Assembly: GCF_900269665.1 (NCBI RefSeq)
Contig: NZ_LT985361.1
Span: 5,438,163 to 5,502,162, forward strand
Origin: Nocardia suismassiliense
GTDB taxonomy: Bacteria > Actinomycetota > Actinomycetes > Mycobacteriales > Mycobacteriaceae
DNA length: 64,000 nt
Direction of reading: 5' to 3'
The translations under genes were made by a program, and so were the position numbers. Below are positions 42,599-51,711 of this stretch, piece by piece. The notes under the pieces are model-generated. The model was not told the origin of the DNA. It saw only the letters and a program-made list of their open reading frames with translations, and did no database searches. Within the stretch, counting starts at the first letter, position 1. Each line of letters opens with the position of its first letter.

Positions 42599-42846
42599 AG
42601 TCCCCTAGCCAAAATTCCGGCTTCCTTCCGGGCCCGCAATACCGTTGTCCCTCAGCGTTGTTCGAGCCTCCGACCAGCGGCGCGCCGATCCAGCGGCGGC
42701 CATGCGGATCGATCCAGCGCCCAACCGAAATGGACAACAGACCAACTCCTTTCGGGTCGCACCCTTGACGCAATGAGGTCCGCGGCCGCAAATTTATCTT
42801 CCGAGATACGAAACACCGTTTCTCACAGTGAAACACAGGAGTTACG

Positions 42847-43812
42847 TTGGTCATCATCCAACGTCTGCTGGTCGCCATCGGCCTGAGCGCCGCCGCCACC
42901 GCATTCACCGCCCCCGCCACACACGCCCAATCGACGGCGACCAAGGTGGAGAACACCGTCGAAATCCGTTGCGCGTTCACCATGCTGCGCCAGAGCAGCG
43001 ACTGGTATTTCCCCGCAGGCACCCCCAAGGCGCTGCTCTGGCTGCAGCACGGCTTCGCCAGTTCCAACGACGCGGTCGACGAGACCGCGAGAAAGTTTGC
43101 CGCGCAAGGCTTTCTGGTTTTCTCCCCGACCCTGCCCACCGCCAATATCTTCGGCTGCACCGTGGAGAACCTGGCCAACAACACCAACTTCCTGCACAAC
43201 GTGGCCGATCTGTTCGGTAAGTCCGCCGACCCCGGCGACAAACTCGGCCGCAGCTTCGCCGATGCGAAGAAGAAAGCCGGACGACCGGATATGGCACTAC
43301 CGAACGCCAAGGTTTTCGCCGGGCACTCCGCCGCGGGCGAGGCCGTACCGTACGTCACCCAGGTGCTGCGCGCGGATTATGCCGCTGCGTTCGGCTCGGT
43401 CCGCGGACTCATCCTGTTCGATCCGGTGAAGAGTTTCCTCGGCAACAACCTCAGCAGTTCGCTCAATCATCTGAGCAATACCACGTTGCCGATCCTGGCC
43501 ATCTCCGCTCCGCCGTATAGCTGCAATCGCGACGGCAACGGCACCGAGGAGCTCATCGAACAGATCTCCCGGCCTTTCCGCGGTGTCCGGCTCACCAGCG
43601 GATCGCATATCGATGTCGAGGCGTCCAGCGCACCCGCCCCCGACAAGGTCAACTGTGGCACACCGCAGGCGAAGAACGTGTCCGCCCTGCAAACGCTCGC
43701 CATCGCCTGGGCGGGCGATTTCGTCACCGGCGCGCCAACCGCCGACTACTACCCCGGCGGCACCTACTACGAAGCCCAACGATCCGCCGGGACCATCCAA
43801 ACCCTGCAATAG
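42847..43812 (+). CDS. Secreted alpha/beta hydrolase
   Basis: This 321-aa protein has a signal peptide (MVIIQRLLVAIGLSAAATAFTAPATHA). The nucleophile is Ser in FAGHSAAGEAVPY, the oxyanion region is WLQHGFASSND, and FDPVKSF plus SGSHIDVEA supply likely Asp and His. It resembles secreted chlorophyllase/dienelactone-hydrolase-like esterases of actinobacteria. Paired cysteines in FGCTVEN, YSCNRDG and VNCGTP suggest disulphides. The TTG start follows AGGAG by seven bases. It has its own upstream region and a strong terminator after it. Substrate unknown. Confidence 0.82.
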   Translation: MVIIQRLLVAIGLSAAATAFTAPATHAQSTATKVENTVEIRCAFTMLRQSSDWYFPAGTPKALLWLQHGFASSNDAVDETARKFAAQGFLVFSPTLPTANIFGCTVENLANNTNFLHNVADLFGKSADPGDKLGRSFADAKKKAGRPDMALPNAKVFAGHSAAGEAVPYVTQVLRADYAAAFGSVRGLILFDPVKSFLGNNLSSSLNHLSNTTLPILAISAPPYSCNRDGNGTEELIEQISRPFRGVRLTSGSHIDVEASSAPAPDKVNCGTPQAKNVSALQTLAIAWAGDFVTGAPTADYYPGGTYYEAQRSAGTIQTLQ

Positions 43813-43828
43813 CCCACACAACTCGATC

Positions 43829-43855
43829 GGGGGCCAACGGAACCCGTTGGCCCCC
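43829..43855. terminator. Bidirectional terminator between esterase and PucR genes
   Basis: GGGGGCCAACGG and CCGTTGGCCCCC form a perfect 12-bp stem with a 3-base loop; the flanking ACTCGATC and GACCGAGT nearly extend it. Confidence 0.8.
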
Positions 43856-43877
43856 AGACCGAGTCGGCGCGGCCGAG

Positions 43878-45086
43878 CTAGCGCGAACGCCGCCGACCGT
43901 GCGCCGCACCCATCCGGGCAACCAATGCCGAACGCAGGTACCAGACTCCGCTGGCTCGGGCCGGATCGAAACCGGTGAGCTCGCCGATGCGGCGCAGACG
44001 GTAGTCGACGGTGTTCGGGTGGATGCCGAGGCGTTCGGCCGACCGCAGCCTGCTCAGATCGGTGTCGATGTAGATCTGCAAGGTCTCGCGCAGTTCGGGG
44101 TGGTCGTCCAACGGTGCGAGGTGGTCGCCGAGCAGGTCACGGGCGGCACCGGGGCGGCTCAGTTGGTGTTGCAGGGCCAATTCGGCGAAACGGTGCACAC
44201 CGGGCTCCAGTCCCATCCGTTGCGCCGTATCGAGGAGTTCGTGGGCTTGACGCGCCGCGGTGGACACCTCGTCGGGGCGGGCGGTGACCACGGTGGCGGT
44301 GATCGGCACGCACGCCGCCTCGGCCAAAGCCTGTACCAGGTCATCGAGTTCGGCGTCGGTCCGCGCGGTGGTCGGCACGAGCACCGTTCCCCCGTCGACG
44401 GACAGCAGCGACAGCGCCTCGCCGCCGAGCAGCGTCGCGAGCGCCGATTGCAGGCGGCGCAGTTTACGCCGGGCGACGACCCGACGATCGAGGCCGGGAC
44501 GGCTTTCGTCGGGGTGCGCGGGCAGTGCGATGGCGAGCACGAAATACTCTGCGGCGAACCGCATTTCCGGCGGCATCGGCTGACCGCCGAGCAGCACCGA
44601 CGTCAAGTTGTGGGTGGCGGTGTGATGTTCGGCCGCGTCGGCTTTGTGTTCGCGCACATAGGCTTTGCACACCGTGGCGGTCACCAGCTTGGACAGTTCG
44701 ACGACCCGGCCCATGCCGGTGACGACGCCGAGCATGTCCGCCGGACCGGATCGCGCGATCAGGTCGAGCCCCATCTTGCAGCCCACATTGACGGCGTGCA
44801 GCACGGTATCGACGGGAACACCGGCCCGGGCACAGCCTGCCGCCGCCGCTTCCAGCCCGTCGGTCGCGGCGCGCACCGGGTGCCCGTTCAACCGGTGGAT
44901 CAGCCAGCCGAGGCAGATCCGGACCACGACTTTGACCTCGCCGTGTAGCGCGGCCGCGGGCAACGGCCCGGCCGCCGCGACATGGTCTAGCACGGCGCGG
45001 GTCAGTTCATCGAGATCGCGCGCCGTCGACGAGATCTGTCGCTCGAGCACACCGAGCTCGGGTCGGTCGAGACTTTCGATCGTCAC
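43878..45086 (-). CDS. PucR-type helix-turn-helix regulator
   Basis: This 402-aa protein has the actinobacterial PucR/CdaR-like layout: an N-terminal RsbT-co-antagonist-like helical region (about 1-160), a GGDEF-related middle domain, and a C-terminal PucR HTH (LRETLQIYIDTDLSRLRSAERLGIHPNTVDYRLRRIGELTG). The GTG at 45086 follows GGAGG by six bases. It is a single-gene unit with no clear target. A palindrome related to the TetR operators lies about 125 bases upstream of its start (45210-45223), so TetR control is possible. Confidence 0.85.
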   Translation of the reverse strand: MTIESLDRPELGVLERQISSTARDLDELTRAVLDHVAAAGPLPAAALHGEVKVVVRICLGWLIHRLNGHPVRAATDGLEAAAAGCARAGVPVDTVLHAVNVGCKMGLDLIARSGPADMLGVVTGMGRVVELSKLVTATVCKAYVREHKADAAEHHTATHNLTSVLLGGQPMPPEMRFAAEYFVLAIALPAHPDESRPGLDRRVVARRKLRRLQSALATLLGGEALSLLSVDGGTVLVPTTARTDAELDDLVQALAEAACVPITATVVTARPDEVSTAARQAHELLDTAQRMGLEPGVHRFAELALQHQLSRPGAARDLLGDHLAPLDDHPELRETLQIYIDTDLSRLRSAERLGIHPNTVDYRLRRIGELTGFDPARASGVWYLRSALVARMGAAHGRRRSR

Positions 45087-45209
45087 CGGTGGCCTCCTTC
45101 TCTGCCGTGAACCGCAGCGACTGGGGGCCGGCCGCAAGCAACTGAGCGTCTGCCACGGCCGAGAACTTCGCTGTTATCGGACTCTTGCTGTTTGGAAGCA
45201 ACGGTAAAC

Positions 45210-45234
45210 CGAGCGCCCGCTCACCTTCTACTCC
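45210..45234. repeat. Shared 16-bp element with TetR-like operator
   Basis: GCTCACCTTCTACTCC (45219-45234) is identical to 41913-41928 beside the first TetR gene. It overlaps CGAGC-GCCC-GCTCA, matching the other copy's TGAGT-AAAT-GCTCA. It lies between the PucR and second TetR genes. Confidence 0.6.
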
Positions 45235-45341
45235 TCTTTCAACGCTCGTCGCCGAAGGCATTCCGACGCGCTCACCAGGCGAAATACCGAATCAGTAGTA
45301 GTGCTGTGTCGCGGCGAACTCGACAGTAGATAGCGAGGTGC

Positions 45342-45977
45342 TCACTTTTTGCCGTGTACCGCTCGAGTCTCCACGTCGACCCACGCTGCGATCATGCGCG
45401 CCGTCATCTGCAGCGCCTCCGCCCGCGCCGCGCTGTCCACCTCCAGCGCCGTCGCCCGCAGCACCGCCGCGAAGCCGGTGTTGATGATGACGAAGGTCAT
45501 CACGTCGTACTCGTGATCGTCGCCGGGACCGAGCATTTGGATCACCATCACCTTCACCAGCAGCCGCAGCCGTGGTTCGAATTCGGGGATCCCGCTGCTG
45601 TAGAACTGCACGCCGGCGACCAGTGCGCGGACCAGCTGGGCGTTCTCCACCAGCTCGTCGGCGATGACCTCCAGGATTCCGCTGATCACCTCGACGCTCG
45701 GCTTCTCGCCGAGGCCGAATACCCGCTGGGAGAACCGTTGTTCGATGTTCTCCAGCAGGCGCCGCAGCAGTTCTTCGACCATGACCGAGCGGTCGGCGAA
45801 ATACCGGTAGACCGTGCCGATGCTCACCCCGGCCGCCGCCGCGATCTTGTTGGTCGAGGTATTGGCGATGCCGCGTTCGCCGAACAGCTGCGCGGCGGTG
45901 TCGAGGATGTGCTCGCGGGTCGCCTTGGCCCGTTCCTGCGTGGGACGGCGGCGCTGACCCACAGCTTTCGGCGGCAT
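45342..45977 (-). CDS. TetR-family regulator (copy 2)
   Basis: This 211-aa protein has a TetR DNA-binding domain (HILDTAAQLFGERGIANTSTNKIAAAAGVSIGTVYRYFADRS) and a helical ligand domain ending in an ARMIAAWVDVETRAV helix. It is paralogous to the TetR at 41948-42580. It is divergent from the ABC1 kinase gene; a perfect TGAGC-TTT-GCTCA palindrome sits 18 bases before its start, so autoregulation and control of the kinase gene are likely. The ligand is unknown. Confidence 0.9.
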   Translation of the reverse strand: MPPKAVGQRRRPTQERAKATREHILDTAAQLFGERGIANTSTNKIAAAAGVSIGTVYRYFADRSVMVEELLRRLLENIEQRFSQRVFGLGEKPSVEVISGILEVIADELVENAQLVRALVAGVQFYSSGIPEFEPRLRLLVKVMVIQMLGPGDDHEYDVMTFVIINTGFAAVLRATALEVDSAARAEALQMTARMIAAWVDVETRAVHGKK

Positions 45978-45994
45978 CGCGTACTCCTTCGAAG

Positions 45995-46007
45995 TGAGCT
46001 TTGCTCA
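45995..46007. promoter_or_regulatory. Perfect TetR-type operator between TetR copy 2 and the kinase gene
   Basis: TGAGC-TTT-GCTCA is a perfect 5-bp inverted repeat with a 3-bp spacer in the short divergent region. It resembles the operator near the paralogous TetR gene. Confidence 0.6.
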
Positions 46008-46082
46008 GTTTAGTCCGGGCGTCGAGTGTGCGAGAGTGATGCCACCGCGACGAGCGGCCGGTGGGCCGATGGAGGTACGACA

Positions 46083-47459
46083 GTGGGCGATCGGGTGCCG
46101 AAGGGTCGCCTCGCGCGCGGGAGCAAGCTGGGCCGATTGGCGGCTGGCCAAGCGCTGCGCGGGATGGGCACGCGGTTGTCGATGCTCGGGCGCACCGAAC
46201 AGGCACGGCAGGTGCTCGCCGAACGGTCGACTTTGCAAGCGGCGCAACAACTGGTCACCGTCCTCGGCGGGCTGAAGGGCGCGGCGATGAAGCTGGGCCA
46301 GATGCTGTCGGTGCTAGACGTGGACCTGCTGCCGGAGGCGCACCGGGAGATGTTCCGGGCCAAGCTCGCCGAGCTGCGCGATCAAGCACCGACCGTGGCG
46401 TTCCCCGCTATGCGGGCGGTGATCGACGGCGATCTCGGGCCGATGGCGCGCGTGTTCGCCGACTTCGACGAGACGCCGATCGCCGCGGCATCGATCGGTC
46501 AGGTGTATCGGGCCCGGCTGCACGACGGGCGTGCGGTCGCGGTCAAGGTCAAATATCCGGGCGTGGACGACGCCGTCGAAGCGGACATGCGCAATCTGGC
46601 CACGTTCAGCAGGCTGTGGAAGTCCATGTTGCCGAGCGCGGCCGACACCGACGTGCTCGACGAGATCGCGCGCAACATCGGCAGCGAGCTCGACTATGTG
46701 CGCGAAGCACAGACCCAGCATCGGGTCGCCGGGCGGTATCGGGGCCATCCGTTCGTCACGGTCCCGGACAGCATCGAAGAATATTGCGGGCCACATGTTT
46801 TGGTGACGGAGTTCCTGGAAGGCGAACCGTACCAACGGATCAGGGCGCTGCCGGACGCGGAACGCAATCGGATCGGCGAGCTGATCTATCGTTTCTACAT
46901 CAGTGCACTCTTCACGGACTTCGAGTTCTGTGGTGATCCGCATCCCGGCAATGTCATGCTCGCGGCGGACGGCAGGCTCGGTTTCGTGGATTTCGGGCTG
47001 TACCACAGCATGGACCCGGTGCATGTCGAGCTGGAGCGGGCGTGCCTGCGGGCCGCGGGCGAGTACCGCGGCGACGACCTGTACGGCATGTGGGTCCAGC
47101 GCGGCATCGTCGACCCTCGATCCGATGTCACCGCACAGGAGTGCCTGGAATACGTCTGGGCGGCCGCCGGCTGGCATCTGGTCGACGAGGAGATCACCAT
47201 CACGCCCGAACTCGCCACCGGCGCTTTGATTCTCGCCGTCGACCCCAGGGCCGCGGAGTTCCGCGGCATGCGACAGCAGCGACTACCCCCCGAGCATGTG
47301 TTCTCGCGCCGGTCCGACCTGTTCACCTTCGCCGCCCTCGGCCAGTTGGAGATCACCAACAACTGGCACCGGATCGCCAGGGAATGGCTCTACGACGAGC
47401 CGCCGGTCACCGAGATCGGGCGGGAGACGGCGCGCTGGCGCGCCGGTGCGCAGCCGTAA
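46083..47459 (+). CDS. ABC1/ADCK (AarF-type) atypical kinase
   Basis: This 458-aa protein has the ADCK motifs: KLGQ (Lys70-Gln73), the Ala-rich loop ASIGQVYRA, nucleotide-binding Lys in VAVKVKYPG, DPHPGNVM and the metal-binding VDFG. This family supports quinone or prenyl-lipid metabolism (AarF/UbiB, Coq8). The host would use menaquinone, so an isoprenoid-lipid role is likely but untested. The GTG follows GGAGG. It is probably regulated by the divergent TetR. No transmembrane segment is evident. Confidence 0.88.
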   Translation: MGDRVPKGRLARGSKLGRLAAGQALRGMGTRLSMLGRTEQARQVLAERSTLQAAQQLVTVLGGLKGAAMKLGQMLSVLDVDLLPEAHREMFRAKLAELRDQAPTVAFPAMRAVIDGDLGPMARVFADFDETPIAAASIGQVYRARLHDGRAVAVKVKYPGVDDAVEADMRNLATFSRLWKSMLPSAADTDVLDEIARNIGSELDYVREAQTQHRVAGRYRGHPFVTVPDSIEEYCGPHVLVTEFLEGEPYQRIRALPDAERNRIGELIYRFYISALFTDFEFCGDPHPGNVMLAADGRLGFVDFGLYHSMDPVHVELERACLRAAGEYRGDDLYGMWVQRGIVDPRSDVTAQECLEYVWAAAGWHLVDEEITITPELATGALILAVDPRAAEFRGMRQQRLPPEHVFSRRSDLFTFAALGQLEITNNWHRIAREWLYDEPPVTEIGRETARWRAGAQP

Positions 47460-47506
47460 TACGCTACGCGGGAACGGGTTTCAGTCCGGCTACCGCAACC
47501 GCTCGG

Positions 47507-48535
47507 TTACGCGGGCGGGATGAGGTGGATCAGGAATTCCTGGTCTCGGGCTCCGGAACATCTGCCCTGTACGATCTCCGCACCGTCGACGGTGTCCTGG
47601 TCGCGCAGCGCCAGGCAGTGGTTGGTGGCGGTGGTGCGGATGCGAAAGCGTGCCGCGGTCGTGGGGCCCGTCGGCTCTATCCGGAACTGCTGGGCGGGGT
47701 TGTCGTCGGCGCAGTCGTCCCGTGGTTCCAGCAAATCGTCGCCCGGCCCCTCGACCAGGACGGTGAGGCAGCCGATGCCGTATCTCGAGTGGTGCCATTG
47801 GATTTGCACCACGCCCTCGTCGATCGGGTCGAGGTAGACGCGGGGCGTCGATTGCGAGCAGGGGCGCTGCGCCGCGATGGCGGTGGGATAACGCTGGGTA
47901 CGGTCGCGCCCCTCGGCCAGGCACAGTTCCGGTGTGCGGGCCGGTTGGATGCGTACCCAACTCCCCACATCGGCGAGCGCCAAACCCGCGACCGGCTGAC
48001 TCGCCGTGGGCACGGTGTCGTCGCGGGTGTGCAACACGAGGTCCTGCACACTCAGGGTGACCGCGACGCCGAGCACCGCGGCCACCACGAGGTTGACGAA
48101 CTGCCACCAGCGCGAAACACGGCGTCCCGGAGGGCCTTCCGATGTCTCGGCGACCGCTTCCGGCTCGTCGGCGGGAACGCTCTCGGCGGCGGCCCTGACC
48201 TGCTGCGACTGGTCTCGCACCGCGATCCGCCTGCGGGCATCGAGCCACTTCTTCACTTGGTCGTCGTCCAGCCCACACGCGTGGGTGAACGCGATGACGA
48301 ATCGTTCCCGGGGCAAGGTGTCGCGCCCCAGCGTGGTCGCGATCGTGCTGGACGGCAGCACATCGCCGGACGCCGCGGCCTTGCCCTCCAATTGCCGGTA
48401 AGCCAACCCGGACCATGCCTTCAACAGCCGCAGTGCGGCGATGAACTCCGTGGGAGAACCGACCCCTTGCGGCTCGGGTAGGCAGGTCGACGATAGGGCG
48501 GGTTCCCCCTCCTCACGCTCCATAGCCTCCAGCAT
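47507..48535 (-). CDS. XRE-like regulator with transmembrane helix and lectin-like tail
   Basis: This protein of about 342 aa has an N-terminal XRE-type HTH (PTEFIAALRLLKAWSGLAYRQLEGKAAASG), a polar linker, one transmembrane helix (WWQFVNLVVAAVLGVAVTLSV), and an extracytoplasmic beta-trefoil/ricin-like domain (CLALRDQDTVDGAEIVQGRCS and similar). The N-terminus faces the cytosol, so an outside signal could be coupled to DNA binding, though many such actinobacterial proteins are uncharacterised. Starts at 48571 (GTG), 48535 (ATG) and 48523 (ATG) compete. It stands alone. Confidence 0.7.
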   Translation of the reverse strand: MLEAMEREEGEPALSSTCLPEPQGVGSPTEFIAALRLLKAWSGLAYRQLEGKAAASGDVLPSSTIATTLGRDTLPRERFVIAFTHACGLDDDQVKKWLDARRRIAVRDQSQQVRAAAESVPADEPEAVAETSEGPPGRRVSRWWQFVNLVVAAVLGVAVTLSVQDLVLHTRDDTVPTASQPVAGLALADVGSWVRIQPARTPELCLAEGRDRTQRYPTAIAAQRPCSQSTPRVYLDPIDEGVVQIQWHHSRYGIGCLTVLVEGPGDDLLEPRDDCADDNPAQQFRIEPTGPTTAARFRIRTTATNHCLALRDQDTVDGAEIVQGRCSGARDQEFLIHLIPPA

Positions 48536-49235
48536 GGCAGAAGTTTTTCGAATCGGTATACCCAACTTCACCCGTCTTTAACGTCCCGAACCGATTGGTG
48601 CGCAACAGATTGCACCGAATCGCCTAGTAGCAGGTACTTGCCGTTGCGCAAATTCACTGCGCCACTTGTGTTTCCAAGACCCCCCATTCGGGGCTAACCG
48701 CATAGCGTTGTCCGACACCGTATTTCACACATACTTTGCGAGTGCGAGCGGCCAGCGCCGGACCGAACGTTCGTTCACGCCCGAATTCGGACAAGGGCGC
48801 GGCACCGCCGGAACCGCGGCTGCCGAAACCGCGCGTCGATGCTGGTAGCCGGGGCAAGCCGAGGCGGCCGGCGGGCGTTCGAGCGCGTTCACGAACATGC
48901 CCGATTTGTCCCGAACACGGCCTGAACAGCGCGAACGCTTGTCGGGCCGCAGCGCCCGCCGCAAGACTGAAACGACCACACGCCGCTGCCGGCCGCCCCG
49001 CCGGAGCTCGGATGCCGGAGGGATCTCGAACTCCCCGACGGAACCGCGCCCGCTGGACCACGGATATCCACCCCGGTCATCGGTTCACCCACGATGGGCC
49101 CGCCCGCGCACATTGCGGTCCGCGAGCAACAGCCCATCCCCACTCGAGCAGAAGACGTGCGTCTCACGGCGCTTACCGGCTATTCGGCGATGCCGCCTAC
49201 TGCCCCAGGGGAATTCACCTAAAGGAGGGTCCTGA
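48536..49235. other. 700-base non-coding region before the sugar locus
   Basis: No convincing gene is present; short frames across it have high-GC noise composition. An imperfect hairpin (CGATTGGTGC at 48592 with GCACCGAATCG at 48612) and a CCCC-ATTC-GGGG hairpin (about 48681-48694) are visible. The 3' end carries a strong AAAGGAGGG site for the flavoprotein gene. The long untranslated stretch may hold a promoter or an unrecognised RNA. Confidence 0.45.
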
Positions 49236-50651
49236 ATGAATGCCCGAAAAAGTATCCCACATGAATGGCAGGTCGTTGTCGTCGGGGCAGGAAATGCGGG
49301 GCTCTGTGCGGGAATAGCGGCATTGCAGGCCGGCGTGAATTCTGTCGCCGTCCTCGAGTCGGCGCCGAAAGAACTGCGCGGCGGAAACAGCGCCTTGACG
49401 AAGAGCGTGCGATTCCCCTGGCACGACCGGTCCTACATCGCCACCTTGCTCGGCGAGCCGGACGACCACCGCGTGGATGACCTGCTGGCCGGGCGGCGCG
49501 AATACACCGAGGACGACTATCTCGACGACTGGCTCCGCGTCTCCGGCAGCCAGGTCGACGCCGCGCTCATCGAGTCCATTATTCATCGCGCCAACAACGC
49601 CATTACCTGGCTGCACGGCCTCGGCCAGCGGTGGGTACCGAGGAAGAATCCGCTGCCCGGCGACGTACCCGTGGTTTTCGACGGCGGCGGGCAGGGCCTG
49701 CAAGAACGAAACTTCGATCAGTACGAACGCCTCGGCGGTGTCGTCTGTTACGACAGTCCGGTGACGGGCATCGAGCCGGTCGGCGGCAAGTACCGCCTGC
49801 ACGGTTCCGGCCCGGCTTTTCCCGTCGTCTGCGATGCCCTGATCCTCGCCTCCGGCGGATTCGAGGGAAACGCGCAGATGCGCGGACACCACCTCGGGGA
49901 GCCGTGGCGAGAGGTGAAACTGCGCGGCGTGCCGTTCAACGACGGACTTCCGCTGGCGGCGGCCATCGCGGTCGGCGCGGACACCGCGGGCAACTGGCGG
50001 AAATGTCATACGACGCCGCAAGGCATCGGGCTGCCGAGTTACCTGCTGCCAGGGCAGATGTCGAGGTCCCATGAACTGACGCGCTACGCCTTTCCGCACG
50101 GCATCGTCGTCAACCGATCCGGGCGCCGATTCTTCGACGAGTGCGCCGAATACAGCAATCTGGCCTACGTCACGCTCGGGCAGAAGATCATGGACCAGCC
50201 GGGCAAGATCGCCTATCAACTATTCGACAGCAAGGTGATCAACGCTGGGCTGCTGCCGGACAGCTATTTCAGCGATCCCGCCTCCATCATCACCCCGACC
50301 CTGGAGGACGGCGCGCGGCAGCTCGGCATCGATGCCGGCCAGCTGCTCGACGAGGTGAAACGCCTGAACAGTGACCCGCAAGCGGTCACGCATCTCGACG
50401 CGCCACCGTTCCTTTTCGTTCCGGTGGTCTCCGGATTGACCTTCACCTACGGCGGGCTCTCGGTGACGGAAAACGCCGAGGTGCGCGGTGGTGGCGAGCC
50501 GATCGACGGACTGTATGCGGCCGGCGTAATAGTCGGCGGACTATACGACCAAGGTTATCCAGCAGGCACCGGACTGATGGCCGGTGCGGTGCTCGGCCGC
50601 GCGGCTGGAACGCACGCCGCCGAATACGCCCTTCGCGCCAGGGCGGTCTGA
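49236..50651 (+). CDS. FAD-dependent dehydrogenase (TcuA/fumarate-reductase flavoprotein type)
   Basis: This 471-aa flavoprotein has the FAD dinucleotide motif VVVGAGNAGLCAGIAALQAG and the C-terminal FAD-anchoring region GLYAAGVIVGGLYDQGYPAGTGLMAGAVLGR of the FAD_binding_2 family. It most resembles tricarballylate dehydrogenase-like (TcuA) proteins, which desaturate carboxylic acids. A strong AAAGGAGGG lies six bases before the ATG. The next gene starts one base after the stop. The substrate in this locus is not known; oxidation of a sugar or uronic-acid derivative is a context guess. Confidence 0.85.
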   Translation: MNARKSIPHEWQVVVVGAGNAGLCAGIAALQAGVNSVAVLESAPKELRGGNSALTKSVRFPWHDRSYIATLLGEPDDHRVDDLLAGRREYTEDDYLDDWLRVSGSQVDAALIESIIHRANNAITWLHGLGQRWVPRKNPLPGDVPVVFDGGGQGLQERNFDQYERLGGVVCYDSPVTGIEPVGGKYRLHGSGPAFPVVCDALILASGGFEGNAQMRGHHLGEPWREVKLRGVPFNDGLPLAAAIAVGADTAGNWRKCHTTPQGIGLPSYLLPGQMSRSHELTRYAFPHGIVVNRSGRRFFDECAEYSNLAYVTLGQKIMDQPGKIAYQLFDSKVINAGLLPDSYFSDPASIITPTLEDGARQLGIDAGQLLDEVKRLNSDPQAVTHLDAPPFLFVPVVSGLTFTYGGLSVTENAEVRGGGEPIDGLYAAGVIVGGLYDQGYPAGTGLMAGAVLGRAAGTHAAEYALRARAV

Positions 50652-50652
50652 C

Positions 50653-51672
50653 ATGCGCATCATTGTCATCGGCGCCGGAATGATCGGCGCACGGCACGCC
50701 GCGTACTTCGCGCAGGCGGGTCATCAGGTCAGCACCGTCGACCAGCAGGCCGCGGCGGACTTCGACCGATTGGCGCTGGTACCCGACCCGGCGGAGGTGG
50801 CGGCCTGGGTCGTCGCCACGCCGACCGCCACGCATCTCCCGGTACTCGGCGAAGTGCTGAGTTACCAACGGGACGCCCGCATCCTGCTCGAGAAACCCGC
50901 GTGTTACCCAACGGAATTCGCCGATCTGACGCGGCTGGTCCGGCGGTATCCGCGCGCGCGAATCGTCGTCAACGACGTCTACGCCTACAGCGCGGCCGTG
51001 CGGCGCTTCACGGAGTCGGTGCGGCAGTTCGGCGCATCGGATCAGATCAGGAAGATCACGATCGAGTTCACCAAGAATCGGGAGCGCGACGTCGCGAACG
51101 GCAGGTTCGTCGATACGCAGTACGGCGAGCCAGGTTACGAGTTCTTCCACATGCTGAGCATTCTTCGTTCGGTCCTGCCGACCGACCAGTATCAGACCTA
51201 CCTGCGCACGGTGCCGATATCGGTGACACCCGAGATGCGGGTATGCACGTCGATACCGGGCATGCCCGAAGTCGAGATCTACGCCTCGTCGAAGGGCGTG
51301 ATCGGATTCGCGGAGCTGGCCGGTTTCGCCTTCTCCGGAGATATCGCGAAGGACCACATCCATCGTTCGCTGATCCCCTACGGCGACGAGCTGCGCTACC
51401 GCTTCGCGGACGTGGCGTTCGCCTCCGGCAGGCACGTGACCCTGGTATTCGAACCGCATTACGGCGTGGCGGTCGACTACAAGAACGAACACGCCGTCCA
51501 TATCCGCGATGCCGCGTCGCAGCATCGTTTCACGGTCTCCGGAAACCATTTCAAGGAGGCGTTGCTCATCCAGTTGGATCTATTGTGCCGCACCGCGGTA
51601 TCCACTCCCCCGCTGCGGCTGCCGGAGCATCAGTTCATGGCAGACCTCGGCGGTCAATTCATCAAAGTTTAA
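50653..51672 (+). CDS. Gfo/Idh/MocA-family dehydrogenase
   Basis: This 339-aa protein has the N-terminal Rossmann motif VIGAGMIGARHAAYFAQAG and the family's ATPTATH and LLEKPACYP stretches, which place the catalytic Lys in EKP. Family members oxidise or reduce sugars and inositols with NAD(P); WbpB-type members act at C3 of UDP-uronic acids. It is translationally linked to the FAD gene (one-base gap) and followed by the acyltransferase-like gene 39 bases downstream. The C-terminal domain is divergent from well-known members. Confidence 0.82.
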   Translation: MRIIVIGAGMIGARHAAYFAQAGHQVSTVDQQAAADFDRLALVPDPAEVAAWVVATPTATHLPVLGEVLSYQRDARILLEKPACYPTEFADLTRLVRRYPRARIVVNDVYAYSAAVRRFTESVRQFGASDQIRKITIEFTKNRERDVANGRFVDTQYGEPGYEFFHMLSILRSVLPTDQYQTYLRTVPISVTPEMRVCTSIPGMPEVEIYASSKGVIGFAELAGFAFSGDIAKDHIHRSLIPYGDELRYRFADVAFASGRHVTLVFEPHYGVAVDYKNEHAVHIRDAASQHRFTVSGNHFKEALLIQLDLLCRTAVSTPPLRLPEHQFMADLGGQFIKV

Positions 51673-51711
51673 GGCAATGCGATGTATTCGCACGATCGAA
51701 AGAGATTCACC

